From Sympetrum striolatum (taxonomy: Eukaryota > Arthropoda > Insecta > Odonata > Libellulidae), in NCBI GenBank assembly GCA_947579665.1, contig OX388349.1, positions 71,738,841 through 71,802,840 on the forward strand: 64,000 nt of DNA, read 5' to 3'. Positions 49,138 through 61,032 of this stretch are shown piece after piece. Positions within the stretch are counted from its first letter, which is position 1, and each line of letters opens with the position of its first letter. The notes below the pieces were generated by a model, which saw only the letters and a program-made list of their open reading frames with translations, was not told the DNA's origin and searched no databases. A program made the position numbers and the translations under genes.

Positions 49138-49482
49138 TCATGAAACGAGGAGAAAGATGATTTTATCTCCTTCATCGGCCAATATTGATCGGCCGATGGC
49201 CATCATAGCCCACAGACAGCGTCTGACGGCCTTGTTGATGGAGAGGGCGATATCGAGCATGATCACGAAGATGTTTAGCAAATCAGTGAGGCCACGGTGT
49301 TGACGGAAGCAAAGCCGATGACTCAGTTTCGGACAGGCAGTTAAAACAGCGCGCATAAGAGACCAAAGGAACAAACCCGCTGATTCGAGAAATTTATGAC
49401 CGTCCATTGGAGTGGAATACTGCAGCGAGAACATGGAAATACGGAAATCTATTCTGCAGGACCTTACCCGGGCGGCATACAC
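49138..49482 (-). CDS. GC3-rich open frame, possible exon remnant
   Basis: The minus-strand frame of about 114 codons ends in TGA. Its last half uses codons ending in G or C almost throughout: 16 of the 17 codons read from 49275 down to 49225 end in C or G, in AT-rich surroundings. That is the strongest codon-like bias I found outside the transposase. The translation is hydrophobic and membrane-like in places (LTDLLNIFVIMLDIALSI). A pattern FSLQ...KF...GLF near its start loosely recalls insect gustatory receptors, but the order of motifs does not fit that family, so I make no assignment. It could be an exon of an unrecognised gene, a pseudogene, or chance. Confidence 0.3.
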   Translation of the reverse strand: MYAARVRSCRIDFRISMFSLQYSTPMDGHKFLESAGLFLWSLMRAVLTACPKLSHRLCFRQHRGLTDLLNIFVIMLDIALSINKAVRRCLWAMMAIGRSILADEGDKIIFLLVS

Positions 49483-50375
49483 AAGCTCACGTTTTATGGA
49501 ATTTATAAAATTAATTAAATGTACATGACGATTGAATACGGGGAAAATTTACTTCTTTTTGCTATGCAAAGTTAAGACTCTACAGCTTGCATGAATGGGA
49601 ATATTCAATCACGCATACAGTTGAAGAAATACAGAACTTATACAAAATTGGTAATATAATAGAGCCGACGGAAATATACTAGTAACTTTTTCAAATTATT
49701 TGACAAATAATTTAATTTCGTACACAACTGCAATTTTTGTCAGCACAAAACAGGATTTAGGGAGCCAATGAGATAAATCAGATGATTCATAGCTTGGAAA
49801 TAGCTGAACAATCAATAATTCCCTTTATTAATACTCATAAATAACAATCCAGCAACCATTTTCAGCACAAAAACAGCAATATCTTTCATTCAGTTGACAC
49901 AACAATACTCTCCGATCTAGGAAAACCTCTATCGCTTGGACACATCCACACATTCCCTTTTATTCCTCAGACTCCATACATCCCTTCTCCTCAGGCACTC
50001 ATCCACTACCACTGTATGCGACCAGGATATTCTCGATCTTCGAACCCCTTTTTTTTACAAATCACACTCTCGTCCTTTCACACCCTTGTCACTCGGCATT
50101 CACCCAGCCCCTCCAAGGTATATGAGACTTAAATAAAGAGCGAAATAATATAATACATTAAAAGATTAGAAATAAAATATAATTCAAATTTCTCGTAACT
50201 TCCGTATTTCTTGGAATGGTGGGTGAGGGTAAGTAAATACATTGAACTAAACTTAACTTTCTAAGGTCTTAATCAAATGAATTAATGAGATTATCGACAT
50301 GTTAAGCAAGGATCAGGATAGAGGTTAATAGTTAACACTTACAAACAGTGCCTTGAAACCCAAGGTTAGACAAAA

Positions 50376-50465
50376 GTGAAATATGTGGACTTGACCGGGA
50401 CTCAAACCAAGGCGTTACACTTTAAGGGCAGATGTTTTGATCACTGATGTAGCAAACCTAGTCAT
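50376..50465 (-). mobile_element. tRNA-like SINE head
   Basis: On the minus strand a B box GGTTTGAGTCC (inverse of 50398-50408) follows a TTGCTACATCAGTGATCA block. CGGTCAAGTCCA comes after it. On the plus side AGTCATGTTGATTTTCACTT, immediately to the right, looks like the start of a tail of the same family in the other direction, so the site may hold an inverted pair. Confidence 0.5.
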
Positions 50466-53400
50466 GTTGATTTTCACTTCTCTTTATCCTTGTGTGATAT
50501 CAACACATTCTGTCATCACTTCTTGATTTTAGAAAACATAATTCATAGCAAATATGTACAACCTTCCATCTGCACAATAAAATGAACGATAAGCCGTTAG
50601 CACGCAATTGCAGAGTAATTATTCACAGCATCTATAAAACTATTCGATAAATTAGTATATAAACTAACGCAACCAACAAGTATAAACGTCATAAATAAAT
50701 CTCCCGACGGCTTTGGAATTAGTGCAATATAGATCTATGGCGCTAAAATAAAAAAATCATAATCAAAAGAGATCAGGATTTTATTTTTTGCGAACGGGAT
50801 AAATCACAAGCACGCACGAAATGAGTATCCAAGCAACCAGTTTAATACCGATGCGAAATCAATAAAAAACGGTCCGATAACCCCATGTTATTTCATTATG
50901 CGAATGTCAGCTTTCGATATGAAATTAGTCGAATTTTTTTCATTCAGCGGCGAGAAAATTTGATACGGAAGAGCTCCTCCGAAATTAAATTTCTGGAGGA
51001 AAAACCGACCGAAAAAGTACGGAAAATGCAGGAGGAAAAATGTTAAGAGCACCGCCGGAGGACGGATCTAGGAATAGGCTAAAGCTAAATCCATCATTTT
51101 GACGCCTAACAGAATCCTGGGATAGAGAAATTACGCCGGAGAGAAAACTTACACCCACCGCTGCAATCGACAATTAGATTTCATCCCTCGGAGAGTATCT
51201 CCCGTATTTTTTTCCGAGAGGGTCTTTGACTAATGTTTTTAAGCTGCGCAGCCGCCTCCACGCAGCTTTTATCCCAGACATCGCCATAAAGCAGACTTTG
51301 TAGCGGCGGATCTAACATTAAATGTAATTAGCGACGAGGCTGGATGTTTGCTGATCGTACGCTTCCCTTTTATGTCTCGGCCGAAAAAAGGACACGCGCT
51401 CCAAGGAGTAGAGGAAATGAATTTTTCTCGTGGGAGAAGAAAAGGGAGGCCCTAACGAATTGAATATGGGAAGACCGAATTATGTAAATGTGAGGCCAAT
51501 TTTCCTGCGCTTTTAAAAGGAGGGAAAACTAATGAACGAACGTGTGCTCGTTACGGAGCGAAAGAGGCTGCAACCGAAATGAGTCAGTCTTCCAGGAAAT
51601 AAGTAACCAGAGTTTTTCTCCGGATGATGATTTCATAAGGAGGCGTTTGCTCTAAAAGCTCAACGCAATTAAAGTCTAAAAGATGAAAACGCATCCAGTG
51701 AACGCCTGCTACGCGCGAACGCTGTTGTTAAATTTTCAAAATCTGGACTTGAGATGATCCTCATCGTTTTATCCTACATTATCAAAAGAAAACTGATGAA
51801 TATTAACTGCAGTTTAAAAGACGGAGGGACAATTTTAACGGGTCATATTTAGCCTATTAATGAAAAGAGTTCAACACCTTATTATTCCTCTTTTCTGAGA
51901 CTGGCTCATTAAGGACAGGATTAAAAGGCAAACAATTTGGAAAAAGAGAAAATGAACTCTACTTCTTAAGAAAAATAAGGCATGTGATTATAAATGTTTT
52001 AATGCGTTTCCTATAGGTTAAAATCTCTCTTTATATATGGAGTTAAATGACATAAATGACGAAAAACAAGCGGTGAAAAGAAGAAGTGTAGTCTAAATAA
52101 TAAAATCCGGTGACTTCGTACATCCAGCGATTTCACGAATCCTTAAAAGCAGTAGAAATCATTAATTTTCAAAAACTAATCTCAGCATATTTTTGGGTAG
52201 ATGAGCATCATACCTCTGCGGGGTAGGGCTTGTAGTTATACGGTAATATAAATAATAGAAATAGAATAGAATTTTCCAGATAAATACGTCAAAATACAAA
52301 ACACAATTCGAATCGAAATCGAATTCGGTCGTTAGTAAAACATTCCGGTTGGAACTTAGACACTGTTATTTCTGATTTGACTTTTATTGAATTCTACTTA
52401 GTTAAGGAAGCATCTAAAGAAAAAACAATAATAACCCTCTTCCATCTAGATGATATTTCGATAAACAATTTCCTTATTGATTTGGAAAAAATAGTCCCTT
52501 TCGAAACTCAAAAGAATTAATCATATTGCTATTTAATCAACTACATTAGATGCCCACTCCAACTCTCAAAAAGCGAGTCACGGTAATTTCAATCCGTATT
52601 AATCCAACGCGAAATAAAGATGGAAAAGACTAGGAAAGAATGGAATGAAAGAGATCCCCGAGTAAAAGCAGATGAAACTAGCGAAACGAAATAAGACGAT
52701 GCCTAAATGCACCATTAAAGCTCCTCGAATCCATTCTTAATTATGAAAACTGATTAAGAGGAGGGTGCTTTATGAGAGTAAGCAATCCCATCATGATGAG
52801 AAGAGGCTTTTTCGCGCGTCGAACGCCGCTGGAGATGAAGAATCCTGCATTCATTCGATTCATCAATTTCATCCCGCATTCAACAAACTTCCCGATATAA
52901 CACGCCAAGGACAGACAATTATTCTGTAATGGAGTACGCTTTGAATTTCGCGATTTTCTCGTTCAGCTAGGAAGAATCGATAGCTTAAGCGCGGGGATCG
53001 CTCGAAAGAGAAAAAGAGAAAAATCCTTCGCTTCCCTGATTATTTTCCAGCGAATACTAAAAGTTCATAGGTTTTCGTCTCCAATGACGATAATTTTTTT
53101 ATGAAATGCGCATACAGAGCCTAAATTATGGGTCAAATGGGGCATGGGACTTTCCAGTCCCAACTTTCCCCAATAAAAACGTTAAGTATTGTAAATTTTG
53201 GTCATCTAAAAGCAAGAATATGTGGACGAAATAACTACTAAAATTTGCGTCAACGTGAATACATACAATTTTCCTTTTTTGACAGTTTCAATTTATAAGA
53301 TATTAGGTTGCTCTTATTAATTATGTAATGACGAAATTTCGTTATGGATCTAGTTTTAATTGGCTTTCATGTTGACATTTTAAACTAGTTAACTTCGCGC

Positions 53401-54220
53401 TAACCTGGTAACGATCTCGGTATCACGTCAACCGAAGACCAAAGGAGAACTAGCAACATATAGTGTGGGTGGCTAAACGTTAATTATGATTTAATAAATG
53501 AGAAAAATTTTCCCTTCGATAAAAAATGAGGAAGACAACACTTTAATAAATTACTTACGTATCTTACATGAGTAAAAATAATCTAAATGCAGGAATTTTC
53601 CAACATTTAGAAAACTGAAGGCATCTCAATTTTATTTTTTTTTATTGCTGAAAGTCCAAGGCAACATTTGGGGATCATTCAATACATAGGACCGGGTGAA
53701 TCAAATTTTAACATTCGAATAATGACGACGTTTGAAATGGGCAAACGCAGAAAAATATAAACCCTTCCACAGGTATATTGTATTGTTAAAATAAAGCACT
53801 ACTGGAAGAAATGGGATACGAAGATTGATCAAATCTCAATCCACTTAGAGATTCTTACCAGCAAAAACTAATACATAAATCCCCAAATCTACAACATCTA
53901 TTTTCCCGGAAACTGGTGTGGTAATTCTCTACCTCAACAAAGGCAAAACTCTAAGAATCAATTATGTGACTGTGTAAAGACAAGCACTACAAAAAGAAAA
54001 AAAGCATCCTTCGCCTGAGAGACGAGTAGCATCCAGCTGTTTTCGATGTTTTTTTCAATATATGTAGTGATAAACTATACTGCGATCGAGTGATGAAAGG
54101 ACTCTCGGACGACATCACAAACAGCGAAGGATATGAGCTTATCATTCGCTTTCTTTCGTAGACCTGAACATCGCTGTATCAATCACCTTCGATTCCCTGC
54201 AGCAGACAATGTCTTCCTCG
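50466..54220. other. non-coding stretch with long GC-richer patch
   Basis: The patch at about 50940-51720 is GC-richer with many CpGs but no clear gene; a 62-codon minus frame there is not recognised. A second, weaker patch lies at 52780-53050. The rest is AT-rich. Confidence 0.4.
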
Positions 54221-54223
54221 TAA
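54221..54223. repeat. TAA target-site duplication, left
   Basis: TAA precedes the left inverted repeat and is repeated directly after the right one at 57665-57667. Confidence 0.65.
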
Positions 54224-54242
54224 TGCCCGCCTTCCACTGCGA
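54224..54242 (+). repeat. left terminal inverted repeat of 3.4-kb element
   Basis: Nineteen bases starting TGCCCGCCTTCCACTG, identical to the inverse of 57646-57664. Confidence 0.9.
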
Positions 54243-55331
54243 AAGGGAAATGAGCGAGAAATAGCTTAGCGGAACGGAGTAAAATAGTCCTGTCCTTCCA
54301 CTAAGAAAGAGTTTCAAAGAAAAATGGTATTTGCCTTCCACTGCCAGCGGGGTTTGCGGAGTGAGCTAGGCGAGAGATGAGACGGGTCAGATCACAAGCG
54401 GACTGAGCGGAGTGGCACTCAAAGTTGCCATTTACAAAAATTTACAAATCGGTAGATAATAAAATCTTTCATGGGGTAAAATTTAAAGGCGGAATACATG
54501 GTGGAAATATTTTTTTCATATTAGTTAAAATAAAATTTATAAAAAATATTTTCTTACATTTCCGCCTGGAAACGCTATTTTCCGACATTATCTTAATAAC
54601 GCTGTATTAAACATGGCGTTGCTTTAATTGGCACCAAATTTACACAGAAAGTATCTCAGAGTTAACTTTCCGTAATGGTTTGCATAAAATTACGATATTC
54701 GTAATTTGAAAACTTTTATAACAAAAAAAGTACAGTTTGATCCTAAAATTTCGAATTATGCATTCCAAAAAGCGATCAGCGGCGAAGTCTCGTACCGTAA
54801 GAGATACCCCAATACATGATGCGTATGAAATTTAAAGAAATGTATAAGGCAGTTTTTGGTGAAAGACGGAATACTTTATCTTATTTCTAAAGGAAGTTAT
54901 GAATTTTTTAATATGATGGTTTTTTCCGCGCGCCAAATTTCCACTGTCTTACCCATGCTGGCTACGACGAGCATATTGCAGAAGCGAATCGCTCCGCAAA
55001 GTACCGAAAGCATTTCATAATCTTTTAAAAGTTTGGTAAAAATTGCACTTACATGCATCACGAATACCTTTTTTGCCACAAACTATTCTTTTTACTGGAT
55101 CATTATTTTTCCAACTTAAATTTTCGTGGGATTCAGCGAACGTAGGTCTTACAAGGGAACCTTTACCTCTGCGGGAAACGGATCTTAGTGATACTTTAAG
55201 GATAGGTTCACCAGCATATGCTTATTACAAATCTGAAGCCGTTTTGACCAACTCTCTATAGTTATTTAATTATAGCCTTTTAAAAATTAGCGTCTGATTA
55301 CATGCAAAGCTTTATTTGTAGAAGTCAATCG

Positions 55332-55450
55332 GTTGGCCAATGGTAGCAGTGGCGTAGCGACAGCGTGTCCGCTCGCGAGTTTTTCTTTTTCTGGTTCGAA
55401 TCCGGCATGTGATAGATTTTTTTGTTTCCTTTTTCTGCCTTTAAATTTTT
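55332..55450 (+). mobile_element. nested tRNA-like SINE
   Basis: GTGGCGTAGCGACAGCG is A-box-like, and GGTTCGAATCC at 55393-55403 is a perfect B box. The tail ATTTTTTTGTTTCC...GCCTTTAAATTTT resembles the tail at 47460-47500. It lies inside the 3.4-kb inverted-repeat element, so it inserted later than that element or was carried by it. Confidence 0.6.
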
Positions 55451-57059
55451 ATGTATTTCTAAAAATATCATATCAATTTTTATCCTTCATTCAGGAGCAA
55501 CTCTTTGCTTTCTAATCTCCTTTTACTAATTATAATACGTAGATTCTTGTCAGGAAAATGAGAATTCTCAGAATTTTCTTTACTAACTAAAATCGCTTTC
55601 TCTAACCACCATTAATAACGATATATAGCGAGGAGAACGAAGAGAGCGGGGAAAACCCGTGCCCAGAGGAAATTGTGAAAGATCCTTGCAAACTTAAACT
55701 GACATAACCAGCATCGAATATTATATTCTCTTCTTCAAACAGCAATTGAAAAAATACAATGACTTTATTTTCCTTTTTTAAAGTTAAATACCTAGTAATC
55801 AATCGCGAACTAATTCAATTCGAAAGTTTTGATAATTTTCTTTTTAGGGCGACGATTAAATATATTAAACTTCAGCTGGGAATTACCCTGTTTGCACAAC
55901 TACATCGACCTTTATCGGATACGTAATCATTATTTGTAAAATAAAAGGAAATTTATGCGTATTTATGTACAGAACACATTTTATTTAAATTTTTATTTTC
56001 CACATGTTTTTGGGTGATATTTGAAGTATAAACATTCAAAACAAATATATTTACGTCACCATGAACAACGTATAAAACTCATAAAATTTTACTCACATTT
56101 AAATTTTATATTATCAAGGAAGTAAACTTGATTGACATTGTTAGTGAAGGGTTATTATTTCTGAAGTGAGGAAGTTAAACATCTGATAAAATAAGATTTT
56201 TAAATAGATTGAGGATATTTTAAGTTTTCACATTTACACTGCAAGTATTATTTCAATTGTTTTAAAGATTAATTCTTTCTGTTAATCATTAGAGACTGTT
56301 ACGTTCTCCTTCACGCTTAATTTGAACGTCGGAAACAAATGCAGTTCTCGTCGAACAACAACTATTTTGAAGGAACATGTTGTTATATCCTATTGTTCCT
56401 CAATTTTCCCTTCGTAGAGACAATTCCAGAAGACTATCGTTCATGTCAGAGAATTAGCCTCTGTTCAAGTTATCTCCATTGAAGTGTTTTTTTCCCCTCA
56501 GGAAATCTTTGGGTTTCGCTAGGGTCTATGGGTTGAGAAGGATATTAGTAAATATGAACGTGTTTAGGATTCAGCTTGGAAATGTTTTCCCTAAGGTTTG
56601 AGAAATATCTATTTTTGTTGCGTCTGAATAAACGACGTTGTTCTTATCATAGTATTTCGAGCTGCATCGAATGAACAGAGACACTGTGACGGTAAAATAT
56701 TACTTTATATTGAAATTAACAAACTTAAAAATTCTATGCGTTGTTTTAGTTTTGCCCCGATTTCAGGAAAAAATTCCGAAAATTGGGGGAATGTCATGAA
56801 CCTCAGTTAAAACGTTAAATAAACCAGCTGCATACAGGGCATTTACAACCCCCATGTCGCGTAGGTCAAGTCATAAAACATCTAGGGAAATTTTGAAGCT
56901 AAAGGAAACAGAAAGTAAAGTTCTGAACGGATAACGTTTAGAATTTACTTTTTCCCCGCATCTCTACGAATACAGTTACGAATACATCTTACGAATACGA
57001 AAAAACGTTTTTTACGATAATCCACGTTATTACTAATTGAAATGCTGTTTATGTTTATT

Positions 57060-57290
57060 ATTTGTAACATCTTTTATGTAAATTGTATTACTTATAATGA
57101 TGGTAGTGATATTTATGCTTAAAATCCAATAATTTGTGATATTGATTTCCATATTTGTGATATTTTATACATATAAAATCCTATTGTTTATTGTATTTTA
57201 TACTTTTAAATTCTGCTATGTGATATTGGTGCTGTGACATTGTTTGTAACAAAAGGGTACATCCCGTTGAATAAATAAATAAATAATGAT
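57060..57290 (+). mobile_element. LINE-type 3' end with AATA tail
   Basis: A T-rich untranslated-like stretch ends ACATCCCGTTGAATAAATAA and continues with AATA units to about 57286. CCCGTTGAATAAATAAATAA is a typical end of insect non-LTR retrotransposons. No coding part remains. Confidence 0.55.
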
Positions 57291-57402
57291 CATGATTATA
57301 TATAATTCATCCTCTCCATTCTCAACAGCAGGAACGTATGGAGGGGCGGGAGTGCCAGCGGAGTCCGTTCAAAACTAGCGTTCGGCACCATGACGCAGCG
57401 GA

Positions 57403-57664
57403 CTCCTTTTAACTCGCTTGGTCCGCTCCGCTCACTCGTTTTCAGTGGAAGCACTTGCATGAAATTTGGTGTTGCTAGTCGAGCGGAGTCCGTACGGAAT
57501 CCGTTGGAAATCCGCTCAACTCCGCGACCACTTTTGTGACTCTTTATACTCTTTTAGTCCGCTCCGCTCATTTTCTTACAGTGGAAGCACTTCCATTACG
57601 TTTACCGTTGCGAGTTGAACGGAGTCCGTACGGAGCCCGCTCCGCTCGCAGTGGAAGGCGGGCA
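57403..57664 (+). repeat. 136-bp subterminal tandem repeat
   Basis: GTCCGCTCCGCTCA occurs at 57420 and 57556, and CAGTGGAAGCACTT at 57443 and 57579, both 136 bases apart. GAGTCCGTACGGA follows in both units. The second unit ends in the right terminal repeat. Such subterminal repeats often bind transposase. Confidence 0.75.
57646..57664 (-). repeat. right terminal inverted repeat of 3.4-kb element
   Basis: Exact inverse of 54224-54242, followed by TAA. Confidence 0.9.
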
Positions 57665-57667
57665 TAA

Positions 57668-58867
57668 GGGAGGCTTTCCGCCGCGGATTCAGGTAACATG
57701 AGATCTTTTTCCTGGACATCAGCGCTGACTTGAGCGATAAAAGAAAACTTCAGCTCCACTAAGATGTCACAAAGACGAGCACCGGATACAACCCAAACAC
57801 TCAGGGAAATAAACGACCATTTTTCACTTCCTTTCTTCGCGAGAAGTAAGATTGAAAAACGTTCACAAGAAAATTCGCGAATAAACATCCCTTAATCTTT
57901 ATGAGGTATTTTTACACCCAATCGGTAATCTTTAGTTTAAAATATTTATTTCTTTCCGGAGACTATTAGTGAAGCTAACAGGATGTATTAGGTAAGGATG
58001 TTGGTAGTAATGCTGGTGCTACCAGAGTCATACTCCATTGGAGGCTCAATGCATATATGTCAAAATTTAAACCTAAAAATGGTTAAAAGAATTACCTAAC
58101 TTCTTCTAGTATCAAACATCATACCATAAAAGTCCTTAAAGCTACCTCTTCTTGATATTTTCATGAATACGATTCGTTCCATTTGAGCCTTTTCAGTTGA
58201 AAATATCTAATTTGGTTGTTTATCCACCCAAGTTGCACTTCCTCAGTTTCAAACCTCACTGCGTCGCTTTTACGATTACGTTACGCCATCGTCTACATAT
58301 AAGACCCATAATAAAAGATAATTGGGAACAAAGTTTAGCCAATCTTTCCAAACTTTTACCGTACATCGGAGTAATCTACATAGTTTTCTTTCGTAAAATG
58401 AAAGACGTTCTTCGGTTATTACGATACTTTAAATTGAACCGTACATACTTGGATAGTTTGTAGACCTGCAAAACTACTTCACTTGTTCCAATTTTGCTCA
58501 AGTCATAACTTAACTAAATCAGTGAATCAAGAAAATTTCATAGCTAGAATCGTGGAAAAAATGAATTCTTGAAGCGATTCGTTCTAGCATCTATTTCCCT
58601 AATCTTTCTCACAGTATCAGAATGGCCCACATAACAGGGGGGTCGCATTACATCGGTCATTACATCATCTGAGAACGTAATTTCTCTGAATTTATTTAGT
58701 AAATTTATCGTTTGAATTAGTCTTTTATCTTCTAATGAATTTTTGTGATAAATAATGTTATATGCTTTGGTAATTATATCTTGTCATGCATCATTTATTA
58801 ATTACGTCTTAGATGAAGAAATACTGACCAGAAAAGAATATTATGGGGAAATTTAAAATAATTATAT
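57668..58867. other. non-coding stretch
   Basis: A 106-codon minus-strand frame spanning the element end (57568-57888) and an 88-codon plus frame at 58197-58463 are unrecognised. No other signal is seen. Confidence 0.4.
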
Positions 58868-59103
58868 TGGGGGACCGCTTTACCCATCGGCAAATCACCG
58901 GGGTAAAGTGGACACTTTTTGCAACCTTATGAAACTTTTATGATTACGTGTGTAATTTTACTTGTAAAATTTATATCATTTTGGAAATGATACATTAAGG
59001 TGTAGCCTTAACACTGACAAAGTTGAAGGTCAATGAATTATACCTTGTAGAAGATATAGCCAGAAAACTCTTTAAGGTGACCACTTTACCCGGGTCTCCC
59101 CTA
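58868..59103. mobile_element. small inverted-repeat element (GGGTAAAGTGG type)
   Basis: The right end reads GGTGACCACTTTACCCGGG then TCTCCCCTA. The left end begins TTGGGGGACC and contains ACCGGGGTAAAGTGGACAC, the inverse motif. The left side also has a forward GACCGCTTTACCC, so it is locally palindromic. The same ACCACTTTACCCC motif recurs at 61033-61072. I read it as a MITE of about 235 bp; the target duplication (perhaps ATT) is unclear. Confidence 0.55.
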
Positions 59104-59249
59104 TTAAAGTAAAAGTCATATAAAGTATGTATCATGGTTTCTAATGAAAATTCATTTACTAATATCAAATACCATGAATGTAAGGCATCTTATGTCACAA
59201 GGTTCACGATATATCAGACGTGTTTTGTTTTTTACTTTACATGGTTTGC
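59104..59249. other. non-coding AT-rich flank
   Basis: This lies between the small element and the promoter-like block. No feature is seen. Confidence 0.4.
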
Positions 59250-59400
59250 GAAATCAGCCAATCAAAATTAGTTTTATTTTAGCCAATGAGAAATACATGT
59301 TGTTTTATTTCAGCCAATCAGAGTAGACCTGTTTTTCGAAGGAAGCGCCATGTTTGATTAGAGCATCGTCTGTTTGCGAAAGCGCGAAAAAACGTCCAAA
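59250..59400 (+). promoter_or_regulatory. promoter-like block with three CCAAT boxes
   Basis: AGCCAAT occurs three times in the same orientation, with CCAAT at 59258-59262, 59283-59287 and 59314-59318 (steps of 25 and 31 bases). Two copies are preceded by GTTTTATTT, so the block partly arose by a short duplication. GCGCCATGTTTG at 59345-59356 resembles a YY1 or initiator motif, and GCGCGAAAA at 59382-59390 an E2F site. NF-Y boxes in tandem with roughly 30-base spacing, followed by YY1-like and E2F-like motifs, are characteristic of TATA-less housekeeping or cell-cycle promoters in animals. No TATA box is seen. The motifs are seen; promoter activity is inferred. Confidence 0.5.
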
Positions 59401-59541
59401 ATGAGTGGAGAAATTTCCTTAAAGAAACGAAAAATGTTGCTTGGCTTTTTTGTAAGTGTTTCGGGAATCGAAATTCGAAGACGCAGAATCGGAAAACCAT
59501 TACGTCAAGCGAAGGAGGTAACAAAAGTATCCGACGTTTGA
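59401..59541 (+). CDS. possible first coding exon, unrecognised
   Basis: The ATG at 59401 follows CCAAA, a good animal start context, directly downstream of the promoter-like block. The frame reads MSGEISLKKRKMLLGFF and runs to TGA at 59539-59541. A GTAAGT splice donor lies in the frame at 59452, after the second F codon, and a second possible donor GGTAAC is at 59517. If spliced at the first donor, the exon encodes 17 residues and the gene continues to the right, beyond a long intron. I recognise no family. The minus strand is also open (59318-59761, 147 codons), but without promoter context. Confidence 0.3.
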   Translation: MSGEISLKKRKMLLGFFVSVSGIEIRRRRIGKPLRQAKEVTKVSDV

Positions 59542-60777
59542 CGCAGCTCTGCCCGGAGGCAAAAGGCGACCGTGTGTGAAGATAGGTGTGTACTACTTTC
59601 TTAACGAGCGTTTTTCTCAAGCAGTAATCATGCCTTTCCGCAACATTTCTCAGATTTAGTACTTGTATCTTTAAGATATTATAACCAAGTGGCGAGTATA
59701 TTTCAGCTATTTGCGGAACTTCGTTACTTACGTAGCATATATATTGTATTTTCCACCGCACAGTATTCTCTATGTTATTTTGTGATTCTTTCTTTCGGAT
59801 TTATTTCTTAGCGGACTGAATGCAAACCAGGCTCTGGAGAATAGTTTCAAGGTCGAAAGTGGCTTTCTTAGATGTAATTTGATCTTCTTAATCAATTCAT
59901 TGAGGAAAAGTTAAATCTCCTTCGAGATCGGATCACAGCTTTGCTTGATGAAAGGGTTGACGGGAGATATGGTTTCTCTCATAAATCGAAGTATTCTTAA
60001 TCTAAATTCGATACTTTCAATAACCTAAGGCAAAATGTAACGTATCAAGTAGAATCGGATAGGTACAAACTTATCTTTACTGAACAAACCTGAGTGACTA
60101 TAACTAGAAGAATTAAATTTAATTTTGTCGTAGAGATCTTTATTGTACATCTGAAAGTGTCGTTAACTATTCATCTAGAATGACGCGCCTTAGCAGGCAT
60201 GAATTAATAAAATCATTTTTAATAAGGGTTTCTTAGCGGCTCATCAAGAACTTGTGAATACTACTATCTCATTTCTTCCCGTAGGAATTGATTGTCCCTG
60301 AAAATTACCTACGGATCCTCATCGATTTGGTTGGCCATTAAGGCTTCAATTAACTCTTCCCCATCTCCATGTTCATTCTCTCTCTACCCGAAAGTGCCTA
60401 CACCTGCCAAAATTCCTTATTTCCATGTCTTCGCGGCCTTTATTCTATAGAATTCGAACTCATTAAATTCCAGCCAATCCTCTCTTGTTCCGCTCGTCTT
60501 TCCGCACCACTTTCTCTTCTACGCCGTAGTTCAGTCATTACCCGCTGAAATAAAAAAATTGGTTTTTTGATTCTATTACGATTTTCGCGATGACTTTTTC
60601 AGGCTGAAGTTGATTGGGATTTTGGTAATGAATGCGTTTAGCGGTGCTTATGACGAATGCTGTTTTGCCGTCCGATCAAGATTTGTTTCTGGTGGTTAAT
60701 AGTCTGTTGTGTGTTTTACGCTTAATTCTGGTTGAGGTGGTTTTCTAATTTCCTAGAAAAATAGTAATAATAGTAAT
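59542..60777. other. non-coding stretch
   Basis: If the promoter-like block is real this would be the first intron. Another donor-like TAGGTGTGT lies near 59584. No exon is recognised. Confidence 0.35.
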
Positions 60778-60850
60778 GGGGAAAATAGGTGTCTGCACCC
60801 TCTGCCACACGCCGAAAAGCGGCTAGCAGGGTACTTAGATAGATATAGAC
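60778..60850 (+). mobile_element. LINE-type 3' tail with CTCTGCCACACGCCG motif
   Basis: CACCCTCTGCCACACGCC is followed by a small hairpin GCCG-AAAAG-CGGC (60811-60823), GCAGGGTACTTAGATAGATA and GATATAGAC. The CTCTGCCACACGCC...GGC...GCAGGGTA...TAGAT order is one I recall as the 3' end of insect LINEs. Only the tail is present. Confidence 0.5.
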
Positions 60851-61032
60851 AAAAATAATATATAGGAAATACATATCATTAACATTTGTCAACTTTTTAT
60901 TATTCCAAGAAGTTGTTCACATTTCTACAATTTATTTACTATTTTATGGTGATTTATAACCAGAAGTCACAGACAAACTGATTGCAAAAATCATCATCAA
61001 CTCTTGCATATCATGAGCCAATTTTGAATTGT
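60851..61032. other. non-coding AT-rich stretch
   Basis: No feature seen. Confidence 0.4.

Larger units (their letters stand above)
54224..57664. mobile_element. 3.4-kb DNA element with 19-bp inverted ends
   Basis: TGCCCGCCTTCCACTGCGA at 54224-54242 is the exact inverse of 57646-57664, and TAA is duplicated outside. A 3-bp TWA target points to the PIF/Harbinger superfamily, but no transposase frame is readable, so the class is an inference. Subterminal CTTCCACT motifs recur at 54231, 54295 and 54333 on the left, and as AGTGGAAG near 57444, 57580 and 57650 on the right. The middle is AT-rich and holds a nested SINE and a LINE-type 3' tail, so it may have grown by insertions. Confidence 0.7.

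Noticed and set aside
49138..49482. Gustatory-receptor assignment
   Set aside because: Two short patterns recall that family but occur in the wrong order, and no search could be run.
59318..59761. 147-codon minus-strand open frame
   Set aside because: It is antisense to the promoter-like block and carries no recognisable motif. The plus-strand signals are stronger.
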